Below, in pieces: positions 8,401 to 17,830 of a stretch of DNA of 64,000 nucleotides. Both the position numbers and the translations under genes were made by a program. How positions within the stretch are numbered: position 1 is the stretch's first letter; the number at the start of each line of letters is the position of its first letter. Source of the DNA: Symbiodinium natans (lineage: Eukaryota; Sar; Dinophyceae; Suessiales; Symbiodiniaceae); the NCBI GenBank assembly GCA_905221605.1, contig CAJNDS010002465.1, positions 108,501 to 172,500 of the forward strand. Reading direction: 5' to 3'. The notes below the pieces were generated by a model. That model made no database searches. It was given only the letters and a program-made list of their open reading frames with translations, and was not told the DNA's origin.

Positions 8401-9876
8401 CCCTAAACCCCTAAACCCCTAAACCCCTAAACCCCTAAACCCCTAAACCCCTAAACCCCTAAACCCCTAAACCCCTAACCCCTAAACCCTAAACCCTAAA
8501 CCATCTTCTTGCAGTGCGGGCCTGGCCGCGATGGCATGGCATCGCCCCTGATAAGCAGAGCATCAACGAATACCTGACTGATCTAGAGAAGTTTAGGGTT
8601 TAAGGTTTAGGGTTTAGGGTTCCTGACGATCCTGAACCCTAAGCTCTAACCCCTAAACCGATTGAAGTTAGACCGGTATGTTCGGGCTTGAGGGGTTTGA
8701 GGTCCAGGGTTTTAGCGTTTCGGGTCTTGTGGTTAGGGTTTAGGGCTTAGGGTATGAGGGTATGAGGGGTTTGGGGGTTAGGGTTTAGGTTTTAGGGTTG
8801 GGCTTTCGGGCGCTTGGTGCTTGGGATTTTGGTTCAATTTGGTTCTACTTGTGATTTCAAATGACATGATGCCCAGAACTGGGATCATCTCTCTGTACTA
8901 CAACTGCCGTTAAGGACTGTGGACAACCCTTGTAGGATTCGCTTAGTCCTCCAAATGTAGAATCCTAAATCCTAAACGGGAAGCCCCAAACCTCCAACAC
9001 CCTAAAACTTTCAACCCTAAGACCCCAAGACCCTAAACCTTTAAAACCCTAAGCCATGAAAGAAGCCCAAAACCCTTAAAACCCTGAGCCCCCTAAGCCC
9101 ATAGCACCCTCAGGGCAACCCTAAACCCTAAAACCCTAAAAACGCCAAAACCCTAAAACCCTAAAAAGAAGGTTTCTCGCACCTCCTGCTCCACCATGGC
9201 ATCTCGCAGGAGCTGCTTCACCAGCTCCTGAAGATCTCATGGATGGCCCAAAAAACCCTCCTACGGTTTAGGGTTTAGGGTTTAGGGTTTAGGGTTTAGG
9301 GTTTAGGGTTTAGGGTTTAGGGTTTAGGGTTTAGGGTTTAGGGTTTAGGGTTTAGGGTTTAGGGTTTAGGCTTTAGGCTTAGGGTTTAGGGTTGAGGGTT
9401 CAGGCCTTAGGTTTTAGGCTAAGTATGAACCACTTAAACCCAAATAAGGGGAGATATACAAGCCCGGCCATTTTTGCGTAGGGGAAAGGGGTTGTACTAA
9501 CAAAACAAGGTACTACGGGAGAGAGAAAGAGACGGAGAGGAAGAGAGAGAGAGAGAGAGTTCGTCTGAGTAAACCCTAAACCCTAAACCCCAAACCGTAA
9601 ACCGCAAACTCTAGTTGCTAAATGGCCACCCGACAAAAGCGCAGGCGTTTTATACTGCCCTTCCTCAACCAGGTTCCCCAATAACCCTAATTAACCCCAA
9701 ACCCTGAACCCCAAACCCTAAACCCTAACTAAACCCTAACCCTAAACCCTAATCCCCAAACCCTAAACCCTGGACCCAAAATCCTAAACTCTAAACCCTA
9801 AACCCTAAACCCTAAACCCTAAAGGCCCCGAGGCGGCCTTGTCGTCGAGGAGGCCGCCCTCCTCCAGCCCCAGGGC
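5156..9876 (-). CDS. Gene C: helical/coiled-coil protein, C-terminal exons
   Basis: Nine islands (39, 45, 52, 73, 97, 27, 99, 111 and 336 nt) join in phase to about 292 codons ending in TGA. All but one acceptor are AG|G; donors are four GT and four GC. The product is rich in Glu, Gln, Leu and Ala; the last exon is predicted coiled coil (QLRDIEALITELGDFQEDHL and onward) followed by a Pro/Ala/Ser tail. I do not recognise the family. The introns are largely TTTAGGG/CCCTAAA arrays, as in gene A. Upstream exons probably exist above 9.9 kb (14046-14099 is a candidate). Confidence 0.65.
5540..6052. repeat. TTTAGGG arrays and a CCCTAAA array with a TAAAGCC patch
   Basis: G-strand at 5545-5606 and 5733-5870 (about 19 units); C-strand at 5936-6000 followed by eight homogeneous TAAAGCC units at 5998-6050. 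All lie in the last intron of gene C. Confidence 0.93.
6053..6940. other. Gene C intron: unique islands and weak telomere words
   Basis: Holds short islands open on the minus strand (for example after GGGCTAG|GCT near 6137: AEQVQAEL) that might be micro-exons, a degenerate G-strand stretch (6240-6440) and a CA microsatellite (6906-6924). Nothing else supported. Confidence 0.4.
7089..7199 (-). CDS. Gene C exon (37 codons)
   Basis: Between GGAGCAG|GCC and CTCATG|GTGAGC, a near-ideal donor, it encodes DYWVPFEKGNSGSTVVLLES and RTRFGVLM. The frame stays open upstream of the acceptor. Phase 0 at both ends fits between the 7286-7384 exon and the terminal exon. It superficially recalls integrase-type cores, but without catalytic context. 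A plus-strand ORF overlaps (6946-7196) and is judged the shadow. Confidence 0.6.
7286..7384 (-). CDS. Gene C exon (33 codons)
   Basis: Encodes VLETWTSIDDAVAWAGLLEN then QLRAVARQLGEIC: an amphipathic helical stretch. The acceptor is CAGAG|GTG, the donor ATCTGC|GTGACT (GT, phase 0 to 0). TTTAGGG arrays begin within 10 bp of both ends. Confidence 0.72.
7575..7645 (+). repeat. Dispersed element, copy 2
   Basis: Pairs with 4380-4466 at roughly 85-90% identity by eye over the last 65 bp (AAAGTTACAGTAAAGCACCA conserved exactly). Confidence 0.8.
7728..8004. repeat. Short arrays and CT-rich microsatellite
   Basis: CCCTAAA at 7728-7774 merges into a CA run; 7920-8004 is TCTCCTCTC-type pyrimidine repeat. 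Both lie in a gene C intron. Confidence 0.85.
7828..7854 (-). CDS. Gene C candidate micro-exon (27 nt)
   Basis: Encodes ETTRSVEVQ between CTGCAG|GAG and GTGCAG|GCAGGT (GC donor), phase 0 to 0. It can be included or skipped without changing frame between its neighbours, so it may be constitutive, alternative or fortuitous. The surrounding 7795-7920 is open in several frames. Confidence 0.35.
8097..8193 (-). CDS. Gene C exon (32 codons)
   Basis: Encodes QLCPWWSCAVTKSRVFVVDW then ATYHCLKFKAVK. The acceptor is TTAGAG|GCA and the donor GTGAAG|GTCGTA (GT). It starts in phase 2 and ends in phase 0, giving LKFKAVK joined to VLETW of the next exon. The acceptor lies directly against a CCCTAAA array (8196-8258), so the AG is part of the degenerate first repeat. 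Confidence 0.65.
8196..8502 (-). repeat. CCCTAAA and CCCCTAAA arrays around a gene C exon
   Basis: Heptamers at 8196-8258; homogeneous octamers CCCCTAAA (about 12) at 8383-8480 returning to heptamers. Confidence 0.93.
8280..8352 (-). CDS. Gene C exon (probable)
   Basis: Encodes AAELGCVGLKRAPTALTLCD then LRGF and a split Met. The donor is TTCAT|GCGTCG (GC, phase 2). The acceptor chosen, CAGCAG|CGG, is the only one in this gene not followed by G, so the 5' border is less secure. Confidence 0.45.
8522..8573 (-). CDS. Gene C exon
   Basis: Encodes VFVDALLIRGDAMPSRP. The acceptor is AGTCAG|GTA and the donor CCAG|GCCCGC (GC, phase 1). Joined to the previous exon it gives AMVEQEVFVDALL. The plus strand is also open (a frame reading INEYLTDLEK), but only the minus reading has matching splice sites and phase. 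Confidence 0.58.
9183..9227 (-). CDS. Gene C exon (15 codons)
   Basis: Encodes ELVKQLLRDAMVEQE, a charged helix. The acceptor is TCTTCAG|GAG, the donor CAGGAG|GTGCGA (GT), phase 0 to 0. Confidence 0.62.
9266..9415 (+). repeat. TTTAGGG array, about 15 perfect units
   Basis: Perfect heptamers to 9368, then degenerate. Lies in the gene C intron upstream of 9227. Confidence 0.95.
9838..9876 (-). CDS. Gene C exon (13 codons), first in the joined chain
   Basis: Encodes ALGLEEGGLLDDK. The acceptor is CTTGAG|GCC, the donor GACAAG|GCCGCC (GC), phase 0. The frame is also open upstream (NASQDLARLE), so an earlier acceptor is possible. It joins to ELVKQLL of the next exon. Confidence 0.5.
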
Positions 9877-9909
9877 CTCAAGGCGCGCCAAGTCTTGGGA
9901 AGCGTTGGG

Positions 9910-10250
9910 GGTTTAGGGTTTAGGTTTAGGGTTTAGGGTTTAGGGTTTAGGGTTTAGGGTTTAGGGTTTTAGGGTTTAGGGTTTAGGGTTTAGGGTTTAG
10001 GGTTTAGAAGTTTTTGGGTCTAGGGTCTAGAGCAATCCTGGGACAAAGGGAACATATGCTTTGAGTCAACTCGGGGCTGTTCTAAAGGTGGCTAGACCCA
10101 AGAGTCTGCTGGGAAGCTAAAGGCTACCCTTTCTGGCATAAAGGGGCTAAACCCTAAACCCTAAACCCTAAACCCTAAACCCTAAACCCTAAACCCTAAA
10201 CCCTAAACCCTAAACCCTAAACCTAAACCCTAAACCCCAAACCCCAAACC
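9910..10250. repeat. Converging TTTAGGG and CCCTAAA arrays
   Basis: G-strand at 9910-10009 and C-strand at 10149-10240 flank a 135-bp unique island; the two arrays are complementary and could pair. Confidence 0.93.
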
Positions 10251-10439
10251 CTAAGCCAACCTCAACCCTAAACATGGGAATGAGGGTCTACTGCGGGTCC
10301 TGGGTCCTTTAAGCTTCGAAGTGATGGACCATGCGAGATGCGTGTTTCTTAAGGGAAGCCTTACAACAAAGGGAACCTAAACCCTAAACCCTATACCCTA
10401 AAACCTCAACAGTAAAACCCACCTATTCGTTGCACAGCT

Positions 10440-10860
10440 GACCGAATGAGTGTCTTGATGGCGAACCAGATCAGATGATGTTGAGAGAGACGCCGTCCAA
10501 TGAGCGTGATGTCATTCTTGTCGGCACAACAGTCGTGCACCACTATGCAATCTGGAAGATGATGGCCATCTGCTTGTCTTCGAACAAAGAACGACAGGAA
10601 GGATGTTTCACATCCAGACAGTAACCTTCACTGTTCCCGCTCGCCTGCACGACGATCTTCCTTTTGTGGATATTCGCCATCACGGTGTGACGCAAGCTCG
10701 ACATAATGGTCATGTCCGTGAGGGCGGTAGAGATGTGCTGACTGGCCCAAAACCCAAGGAAATAACAGTTGAAACTTTCAGAATAAACTACCTTATAAGA
10801 AGCCCAAAAGTTGAAGAGTTGGGTTTTGAGCCAGTAAGTGTGCTATATCTGTAATTTGTC
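10440..10860. CDS. Non-repetitive 420-bp block with ORFs on both strands
   Basis: Plus: an 83-codon frame from 10603 (VARLHDDLPFVDIR region). Minus: an open frame of about 70 codons with HDCCADKNDITLIGRRLSQH. No telomere units occur inside. The minus frame has the more protein-like composition, but no family is recognised and splice sites were not resolved. Confidence 0.3.
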
Positions 10861-12930
10861 CGAGGAGATCCCTCCCTCAGAAGCATCCTTTTTCTTCAAT
10901 CGAGTCGAGAGTGGTCTGAGAAAAACGGCGCTGAGGGTACCAGCGGGTTTAGGTTTATGGTTTAGATTGTGGGGCTCGTAGCAATTGATAAGGGCTTAGC
11001 ATCGGATTCACACAAGAACCCCACCTGCCCATACTTTTGGGGTAGTTGCACGGTCCCTTAGTATGGGCCTTTAGTATATTAGGAGGGGACCCCTTCTATA
11101 CCTTACATAAAACCCAAGTGCCCATATTTCAGAACCCTTCAGAAGGTTTGCGCTTTCGGCGCTTTCGGGGTTGGACCCTTAGCCCTGAACCCTACAGGAT
11201 GGCTCTTGACACGACAGGGTTTCGGGTTTAGGGTTTAGGGTTTAGGGGCTTCTATGATGACATCCGACACCAATACAGTGAGAGTCGCTATAGTACATGA
11301 TGAGGGTACATTTTTAGGGTTTAGTGTGCATGTTCGCGATATAAGTCTACCCCCCAAAATAAGGCCGTGGCTGTTTCCAGCTGACTTCTCGCCTCTCCCT
11401 GCGACCTCGACCATGGTCTGCTTTACTCATGGGTTTCCTTACTGCCCCCCTCTTTACTACCCCGCCCCCCACCCCCCCCCCAAGGTTCCCCCCTTGAATA
11501 GCCTTAATCAGGCTTAATTATCCCGAATTCGCCTTAAATATGGGGAGAACCTAGGGAGGGTAGAATAGGGGGGCGGGGGTGGGGGAACCCATGATTTACT
11601 GGTTTAGAGCTGAGGGGTTTCGGGTCTACCAAAGTCCGTTGCAAAATCTACAAGAGATTGTGTTGGTCGTGTTGGTCATAGCAACTCACAAGGGAGGCTA
11701 CTAGGAATCACAGGTACCCCGAAATAGCTACGGCCGCAAACCGAAAACCCACAACCCTAAACCCTACACCCTGAAAACTAATCCTCCCCTAAACCCATAG
11801 CTTCGACGGCATACTGAAACCTTGAAGCCCTAAACCCTATAACCACCGCGAAGCCTTTCTACCTCAACACGTGTGCATCCATAAGGTGGATCGGAATGCC
11901 TTCCCCTTGCATTCAAAGCTGGCCTAAACCCCTTCTGGGGTAGAACACTAAACCCCAAACCCCTAGACCCCTGGACCCCCGAAGCCCCCCAAGCAGACCA
12001 ACCCCCCTAAACCCCCTAAACCACCCTAAACCGCATTAGACTAAGTCTAGACCCCCTAAGCCACTAGGCCGCCCACCTTAAACAGGGTTTAGGGGGATTA
12101 GGGTTAGGGCCACTAGACGCCCTAAACTCCCTAGACTGTAAACCCTCAACCCGAAACCCTCCCCTAAACCCTAAACCCTAAACCCTAAACACAGGGTCTA
12201 GGGCCCCAGCATGGCGTGAACGTCCACGCCTAAGGTTTGTTTGCTGAGTTGCTGGTCTATGGGGCTCAGGGTCTTTAAGGCTAGGGTCTTTAGGGGTCCA
12301 GGGTTCAGGGTTAAGGGCTCAGGGCTTGGGATCTTTAGGGTCTAGGTCTGTTTTTGGATGGTTTACGCCCTCACACACAAAACCTTAAAACGCGCAAACC
12401 TTAAGGAGGGGGGGGGGGGGGGGTGAGGGGGGGGGGGGGGGGCTGGGGGGCCAAAAAAAAAAAAAAAATGAATTCCATGCCCACCCAGCCCGAGTTTTTA
12501 AGGTTCAGGGCTTCGAATTTGGGGGATTTGAGCTTTGGGCGTTGAGAGGTTTAGGGCCTCTTCTTGGGTTGAGCCGGAGGCTCCTAAATAGGGTTTAGGG
12601 TCTTTGGGGTTCATGGGGGTTCAATGTCTTTAGGGTCTAGGGTCTGTAGGGTTTGTATAAGATTTAGGGTTTAGGGTCTAGGGTCCGTCTTTAGGGTTCA
12701 GGGTCTTTAGTGTCTAGGGGCTGTAGGATATTTAGCGTTCAGGGCTTAGGGTCTATAAGGTAGTTTAGGGTTTAGGGTTTCGGGTGTAGAGCTTACTCAA
12801 GCTCGAATGTAGATTATGGTAGAGTGGCCGAAACGCATTGCAAGCTCAGCCTCACATCATCAAGAGGTTTCTGCACAGGTGCGGAAGGCGCGAAGTGCGC
12901 GAATGATGCACCAATCCACGCCAAGATTCC
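10860..12930. other. Mixed unique sequence, no gene supported
   Basis: Contains a foldback-type fragment at 11030-11130 (GGTCCCTTAGTATGGGCC), C/G homopolymers near 11450-11480 and 11568-11590, a degenerate CCCTAAA stretch (11930-12200), a G-run/A-run cluster at 12405-12468, and degenerate TTTAGGG to 12790. Confidence 0.6.
12820..12850 (-). CDS. Candidate exon start (AELAMRFGHS)
   Basis: The acceptor ATGTGAG|GCT is followed by AELAMRFGHSTI. Several GC donors are possible. On the plus strand the same island is open in two frames, so the call is weak. Confidence 0.25.
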
Positions 12931-12932
12931 AC

Positions 12933-13000
12933 CCTAAACCCTAAACCCTAAACCCTAAACCCTAAACCCTAAACCCTAAACCCTAAACCCTAAACCCTAT
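12933..13000 (-). repeat. CCCTAAA array, 9 units
   Basis: Perfect heptamers between two coding-like islands. Confidence 0.95.
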
Positions 13001-13160
13001 CTCTCAAACTCAGAAACGCTGGCATCCTCGGCTCCTCAGGCCCCAAATGAGCAAAGGCCAACTGCCCATCTTCTGCCAAGATTATGGCATGCCGATGTAG
13101 TGTGGACTTTGAAAACCGCAACACCCCTACACCCTGAGGGGTTTTGGGCTTAGGGTGTAG
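12998..13160 (-). CDS. Candidate exon
   Basis: The open minus frame includes LHRHAIILAEDGQLAFAHLG and PEEPRMPAFLSLRDR. An AG|G acceptor (GTGTAG|GGG) lies near 13155. Amino-acid usage looks coding, but the donor falls inside the adjacent CCCTAAA array and phase with neighbours was not established. Confidence 0.4.
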
Positions 13161-13723
13161 GGTGTTACTACAGGATCTCAAGGCTAAGCTTTCCAAGCCA
13201 CCTGCGAGATTTCATGTAGGGTCTAGTTTAGGGTTTTAGGGTTTTAAGCCTTAGGGTTGTCCAGTGCTTTAAGGCATGAAAAGATTGCATTTGTGTTTAG
13301 ACACAGTTTTTTGGACACATCCTAACCCTAAGGCTTCAACTGGGAGCCCCGAAACATCCTAAGCCCTATAAGCCCAAGGCCCAAGTCCGAAAAAGAAAGC
13401 TCTCCACCCTGAACCCTGAAGCGAAGCCTCAGCCCCACCTGTGCGGTTTAGGGTCCAGGGCTTAGGGAGAAGAATACATGCTCCTATTCAACCAAAACCA
13501 AGGCTGAAGGTTTTCTGGGGCTACTATACTTACTATACTGGTTTGGGAGCCACAATAATTTAAAAAAAAAAAAAAAAACACTTGAATTTTCCCTCGGGTT
13601 TCTTGTTTCTACCCTAAACCCTAGTGTAACGGCTATAGTCCTCAAGCCCCTGAACTTGTGGAAGGCTTTTGAGTCGCCCATGAACAAAAAGCGTGGCCAT
13701 TTGCTGCACCAAGCGGCACAGGG

Positions 13724-13962
13724 CTTAGGGTTTAGGGTTTAGGGTTTAGGGTTTAGGGTTTAGGGTTTAGGGTTTAGGGTTTAGGGTTAGGCTCAAGGAA
13801 CCCTGCCAAGAACATAAGACGGTGACTATGACTACCTTTCAGGGATTCTGTGCTTGTAGCTCTTGGTCTTAGACAGGGCTTCTGACATCCAAACCCTAGA
13901 CCCCAAACCCTAAACCCTAAACCCTAAACCCTGAACCCTAAACCCTAAACCCTAAACCCTCT
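13724..13962. repeat. TTTAGGG (9 units) then CCCTAAA array
   Basis: G-strand 13724-13790, C-strand 13896-13960, around a 100-bp unique island with no convincing frame. 13200-13720 holds unique sequence with an A run at 13561-13578 and no supported gene. Confidence 0.9.
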
Positions 13963-14045
13963 AATACCTACTAAACTCACTCTAGGAAATAGACCTACTA
14001 AACACTGCTACTAAGCCCCAAAACCCTACATAACCAAAGAGATGC

Positions 14046-14099
14046 TCCATCCAAGTGTCGGCGGAGAAGGCTGGAAATCTCGCTGCGGAGCCGATCCAC
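14046..14099 (-). CDS. Candidate exon upstream of gene C
   Basis: Encodes VDRLRSEISSLLRRHLDG between CTCCAG|GTG and GGA|GCATCT (GC donor), phase 0 to 0. The helical, Arg/Leu-rich composition is like gene C, and the strand and splice style fit. No chain of phase-checked exons links it to 9876, so it may be another gene. Confidence 0.45.
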
Positions 14100-14109
14100 C
14101 TGGAGTGGG

Positions 14110-14242
14110 GGGGGGGGGGTTAGGGTTAGGGTTTAGGGTTTAGGGTTTAGGGTTTAGGGTTTAGGGTTTAGGGTTTAGGGTTTAGGGTTTAGGGTTTAGG
14201 GTTTAGGGTTTAGGGTTTAGGGTTTAGGGTTTAGGGTTTAGG
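14110..14242 (+). repeat. TTTAGGG array, about 17 units
   Basis: Preceded by a 14-base G run. Abuts candidate exons on both sides. Confidence 0.95.
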
Positions 14243-14287
14243 AGCTTGCAAGGGCTTGGGCACATGGGAAGAACGGTTCCTCTCGAA
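14240..14287 (-). CDS. Candidate exon
   Basis: A strong acceptor (CTGTTTGCTCCGCAG|G) is followed by an open frame reading LRAFERNRSSHVPKPLQ. The 3' end is not defined because it runs into a 17-unit TTTAGGG array. The plus strand is open too. Confidence 0.35.
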
Positions 14288-14534
14288 CGCACGCAGCCTG
14301 CGGAGCAAACAGAGCTATCAAAAACCAGAGCTTGGCCAGATGGTTTGGACAACCCTAAACCCCGAACCCTAAACCGCTGGTTGACAAACAAGCCCAACGC
14401 AGAAGTCAGCCTCCGAAACCCCAAACCCTAAACCCTACGCTCCTCCTACAACTCCTGCAGGGTGCCAGTGATCATCTCGAAAGTACGCTGTTCTCGGCCC
14501 TAGGATAGTATAGAAGGGGGTAGTAGGGAAACCC

Positions 14535-14985
14535 ATCCCTAAACCCTAAACCCTAAACCCTAAACCCTAAACCTCCAGGTCAGCCCCTGATCTCCGGCTC
14601 TCGGACTTGTGGCTCCCAGAAGCTCTAAACCCCAAACCCTAAACCCTAAACCCTAAATTGCCCTAAAACCCTAAAACCCTAAAACCCTAAAACCCTAAAA
14701 CCCTAAAACCCGAAAACCCTAAAACCCTAAAACCCTAAAACCCTAAAACCCTAAAACCCTAAAACCCTAAAACCCTAAAACCCGAAAACCCTAAAACCCT
14801 AAAACCCTAAAACCCTAAACCCTAAACCCCAAACCCTAAACCCCAAACCCCAAACCCTAAAACCCTAAAACCCTAAAACCCTAAAACCCTTAAACCCTTA
14901 AACCCTAAAACCCTATACCCCAAACCCAAACCCCAATCCCTAAACCCCAAACCCTATACCTCAAACCTTAGACCCTCGACCCCCA
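14535..14985 (-). repeat. CCCTAAA and CCCTAAAA arrays
   Basis: Heptamers at 14535-14570; from 14640 about 30 octamers CCCTAAAA with occasional CCCGAAAA, returning to degenerate heptamers. An octamer patch is homogeneous over 250 bp. Confidence 0.93.
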
Positions 14986-14994
14986 AACCCCACA

Positions 14995-15087
14995 CCGGCA
15001 GCGCTCAGCACAGCGAGTTGGGCCCCCGGGCGCTGACGCGCGGCATCTCTGCCGGTCTCGCGCGCCGGCCCCTGGCGCCCTGCAAAC
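14995..15087 (-). CDS. Candidate exon in a very GC-rich island
   Basis: The acceptor GTTTGCAG|GGC is followed by an open frame with ARETGRDAARQRPGAQLAVL. All three minus frames are largely open because of GC content, so the reading frame is uncertain. It is sandwiched between a CCCTAAAA array and a TTTAGGG array. Confidence 0.35.
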
Positions 15088-15435
15088 CTAGGACGCCTTC
15101 TAGGCCTTAGGGCGTTGTTGGTTTAGGGTTTAGGGTTTAGGGTTTCGGGTTTCGGGTTTCGGGGCACGCGGGCAAACCAGGATCAGAGTGTAAAGGTTTG
15201 GGGCTCAAGCTCTAGGGCTTTGTTGCAGAGTAGGAGAGTGAAGTTTCTGATTACATTGCAGGGCTAAAGCAAAAAACTGTACCCTGCATCTTACACTACT
15301 TGGGGTTTATGGGCGTATGGTGTGAGGGCATGTAGTGTCTCAACAGTTTAGGGTTTGAGCCATGTAGGGATTTACAGACACCTGGGGTGAAGAGCTTGAT
15401 TGAACTTGGACGATGCCCCAAACCATCTGATGCTC

Positions 15436-15664
15436 CGTGGCTGCGCCGTTTGCATGGAGAAACTAGGGTTTAGGGTTTAGGGTTTAGGGTTTAGGGTTTA
15501 GGGTTTAGGGGAAACTTAGAGCGCATAATTAGGCGATAGGGTCGATCGTGGCTGCGCCGTTTGCATGGAGAAACTAGGGTTTAGGGTGTAGGGTTTAGGG
15601 TTTAGGGTTTAGGATTTAGGGTTTAGGGGAAACTTAGAGCGTATAATTAGGCGATGGGGTCGAT
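15436..15664 (+). repeat. Tandem duplication (111 and 118 bp) containing a telomere array
   Basis: Copy 1 15436-15546, copy 2 15547-15664. Both have CGTGGCTGCGCCGTTTGCAT, a TTTAGGG array and GAAACTTAGAGCG.ATAATTA. Copy 1 has six telomere units, copy 2 seven; the length difference is exactly 7. Confidence 0.92.
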
Positions 15665-16259
15665 AGTGTTTCCGGTGTAGGGTCTAGGATTTCGGCTAGA
15701 CCCGAATCCTTAAACCCCTCAACCCGACTTCGAAGAACATCGGAACACAACAAAACAATTGTTCTAGGACGTTTTTAGTTTTGCTGAGCTTTTTGCGGGA
15801 TTTGCCTAGCGTTTCACTGGATTTCAACGGCCCAAAATTTGCAAGGTTTTGCCCAATCCCCTAAACCTACTAAAACCGAATCAAACCCTCAACTAGGCCT
15901 TGAAATCTCAACCAACCCTAACATCTGAACCTCAACCCTCAACCTTAAACCCCAAAAAAACCTCAGCCTTGAACCCTAAGCCATCAGCCTTCAGCCCTCA
16001 GCCCTGAACTCTAGCCCCTGACTCGTTCAACTTCGGGCCACAGCCCCAATCAAGACATCAGTAGCGGAGTCTGTTTAGCGTTCTTTAGTTTGTGTAGCTT
16101 TTCAGGCTTTTCATGGCTTTTTGACAACTTTCCTGAATTTCCATGGCTTTCTGATACTTCTCCCGCGATGCCAGAGAAGCATGCTTTGAAGAAATATTGC
16201 GACAACCCTGGATTCCTCGATTGAGGGCTACTTGCGTATAAAGGGAGTATATAAGGCAC

Positions 16260-16580
16260 GAAATACATACATGCCTACGTACGTACTGTGCATACATACA
16301 CAGACATGTAAATAAATAAATAAATATATAAATATATATATATATATGTATGTATGTCTGTATGTATATATATATATACATACATGCGTAAGGGGGGTTC
16401 CGGAACTAGGGGTACCTGACTGGGGTCCTTATGATAAGGGCATCCTACTATTTGGGGGGGGGGGGGGGGGGCGCAATATTAGGGTCCCTTATTTTTGTAA
16501 ACCTCAGAACTACAATAAGAAAATAAGAAAATAACTAAACAAATCACCAAATACATATATACATATATATAGATATAATG
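16260..16580. repeat. AT-rich CATA/TATA/GTAT microsatellite and G run
   Basis: Tetranucleotide and dinucleotide repeats at 16264-16385, a foldback-family fragment at 16395-16500 with an 18-base G run, and further ATA repeats. The ORFs here are microsatellite products. Confidence 0.85.
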
Positions 16581-16659
16581 AATATGTTGCAGAGCAACCT
16601 GGAGCCTGAAAGCCCCTGAAGACCTAAACCCGAACCGAAAACTCCAACAGGGTTTAAGG

Positions 16660-16915
16660 GCTTAGGGGCAAGTCTACACCCCAAACCGGCAAGTCTACAC
16701 CCCAAACCCGTCCCCCTATATTCACCCCCCCCCCCCCCCCCCCCCCCACTAGCCCCTGAGATTAACTACTCCCCATATACTGTAATAGCACTAGAATGGG
16801 AGTATTGAAAGACCTAAACTCCTCAACTCCTAAACTCCTATAAACTCCTAAACTCCCAAACTCCTAAACTCCTAAACTCCTAAACCCTAACCCTAAACCC
16901 TAAACCCTAGAAGCA
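16660..16915. repeat. C run and AACTCCTAA repeat
   Basis: AAGTCTACACCCCAAAC is duplicated at 16671/16690, a C run lies at 16727-16747, and CTCCTAAA octamers at 16810-16885 grade into CCCTAAA. Confidence 0.8.
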
Positions 16916-17013
16916 TCAAGCTCCTTTTCTCAACATGCCGAGGAATCGACTCGAAGAGGTACTCTCGGCTCCCGCTAGGGCTTTGTGAGGGGCTGAGGGC
17001 TTCGATGATGCTG

Positions 17014-17700
17014 GGTTTAGGGTTTAGGGTTTAGGGTTTAGGGTTTGGGGTTTAGGGTTTAGGGTTTGGGGTTTGGGGTTTAGGGCTTGGCGTTTAGGGC
17101 TTAGGGTTTAGGATTGAGGTTTAGGGTTTGAGGCTTAGGGTTTAGGGTTTTGGGGCTTGGGGTTCAGGGTGTGGGTGGGGTCTTGGTAGCCCAGCGGGTT
17201 ACTTCATAAGGGCGCCTTGAACCCAAACAAGGGAAACGGGTATTACTGGGAAACCTAGGGGGTCCATATGGTTCAGCGTTAGGGCGTGTGCTTCTTGGGG
17301 GTGTAGTGTTTAGGGCTTTCAGGCTTGACCCTAAACCCTAAACCCAAAACCCTAAACCCTAAACCCTGAACCCTAAACCCTAAACCCTAAACCCTACACC
17401 CTGAAACCGCGCGTCTTTGGGGCGGTTTGGGAGCTCGGGCTGCTTTAGTCTTTGTAATTATTTGGTTTAGGGTTTAGGGTTTAGGGTTTAGGGTTTAGGG
17501 TTTAGGGTTTAGGGTTTAGGGTTTAGGGTTTACGCTTAGAGAGGCTATACCGGGGTTAGAGCCATGAGGTGCAGAGCATGGCCCTTGTGGAGTTAAAAAC
17601 TGAAGCTTAGGGTTTAGGGTTTAGGGTTTAGGGTTTAGGGTTTTTGAGTCTCTTATTTAAATCCTTGGTTTATGGTTTAGGGTTTAGGGTTTTGAGGCTG
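17014..17700. repeat. TTTAGGG, TTTGGGG and CCCTAAA arrays
   Basis: G-strand at 17014-17160, C-strand at 17330-17400, G-strand at 17464-17530 (10 units) and 17608-17645. The island at 16915-17010 is open on the minus strand (GSREYLFESIPRHVEKRS) but lacks an AG|G acceptor. Confidence 0.9.
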
Positions 17701-17785
17701 GTTTTTTTTGTTGCGGTTAGGGCTTAAGGGCTTTAGGTTCTTTTTTGTTTTTTTTTTTTTGAGGGGGGGGGGGGGGGTGGGTGGC

Positions 17786-17830
17786 TTAAATAGGGTCTAT
17801 TTGGAAGCTGGGACTCGGGTTTTCTTATAG
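17786..17830 (-). mobile_element. Partial copy of a 19-bp-TIR element
   Basis: Carries AAATAGGGTCTATTTGGAA and the neighbouring GCTGGGACTCG, matching in reverse orientation the right end of the elements at 24998-25101 and 26610-26712. It sits just after a T run and a G run (17748-17777). Confidence 0.7.
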
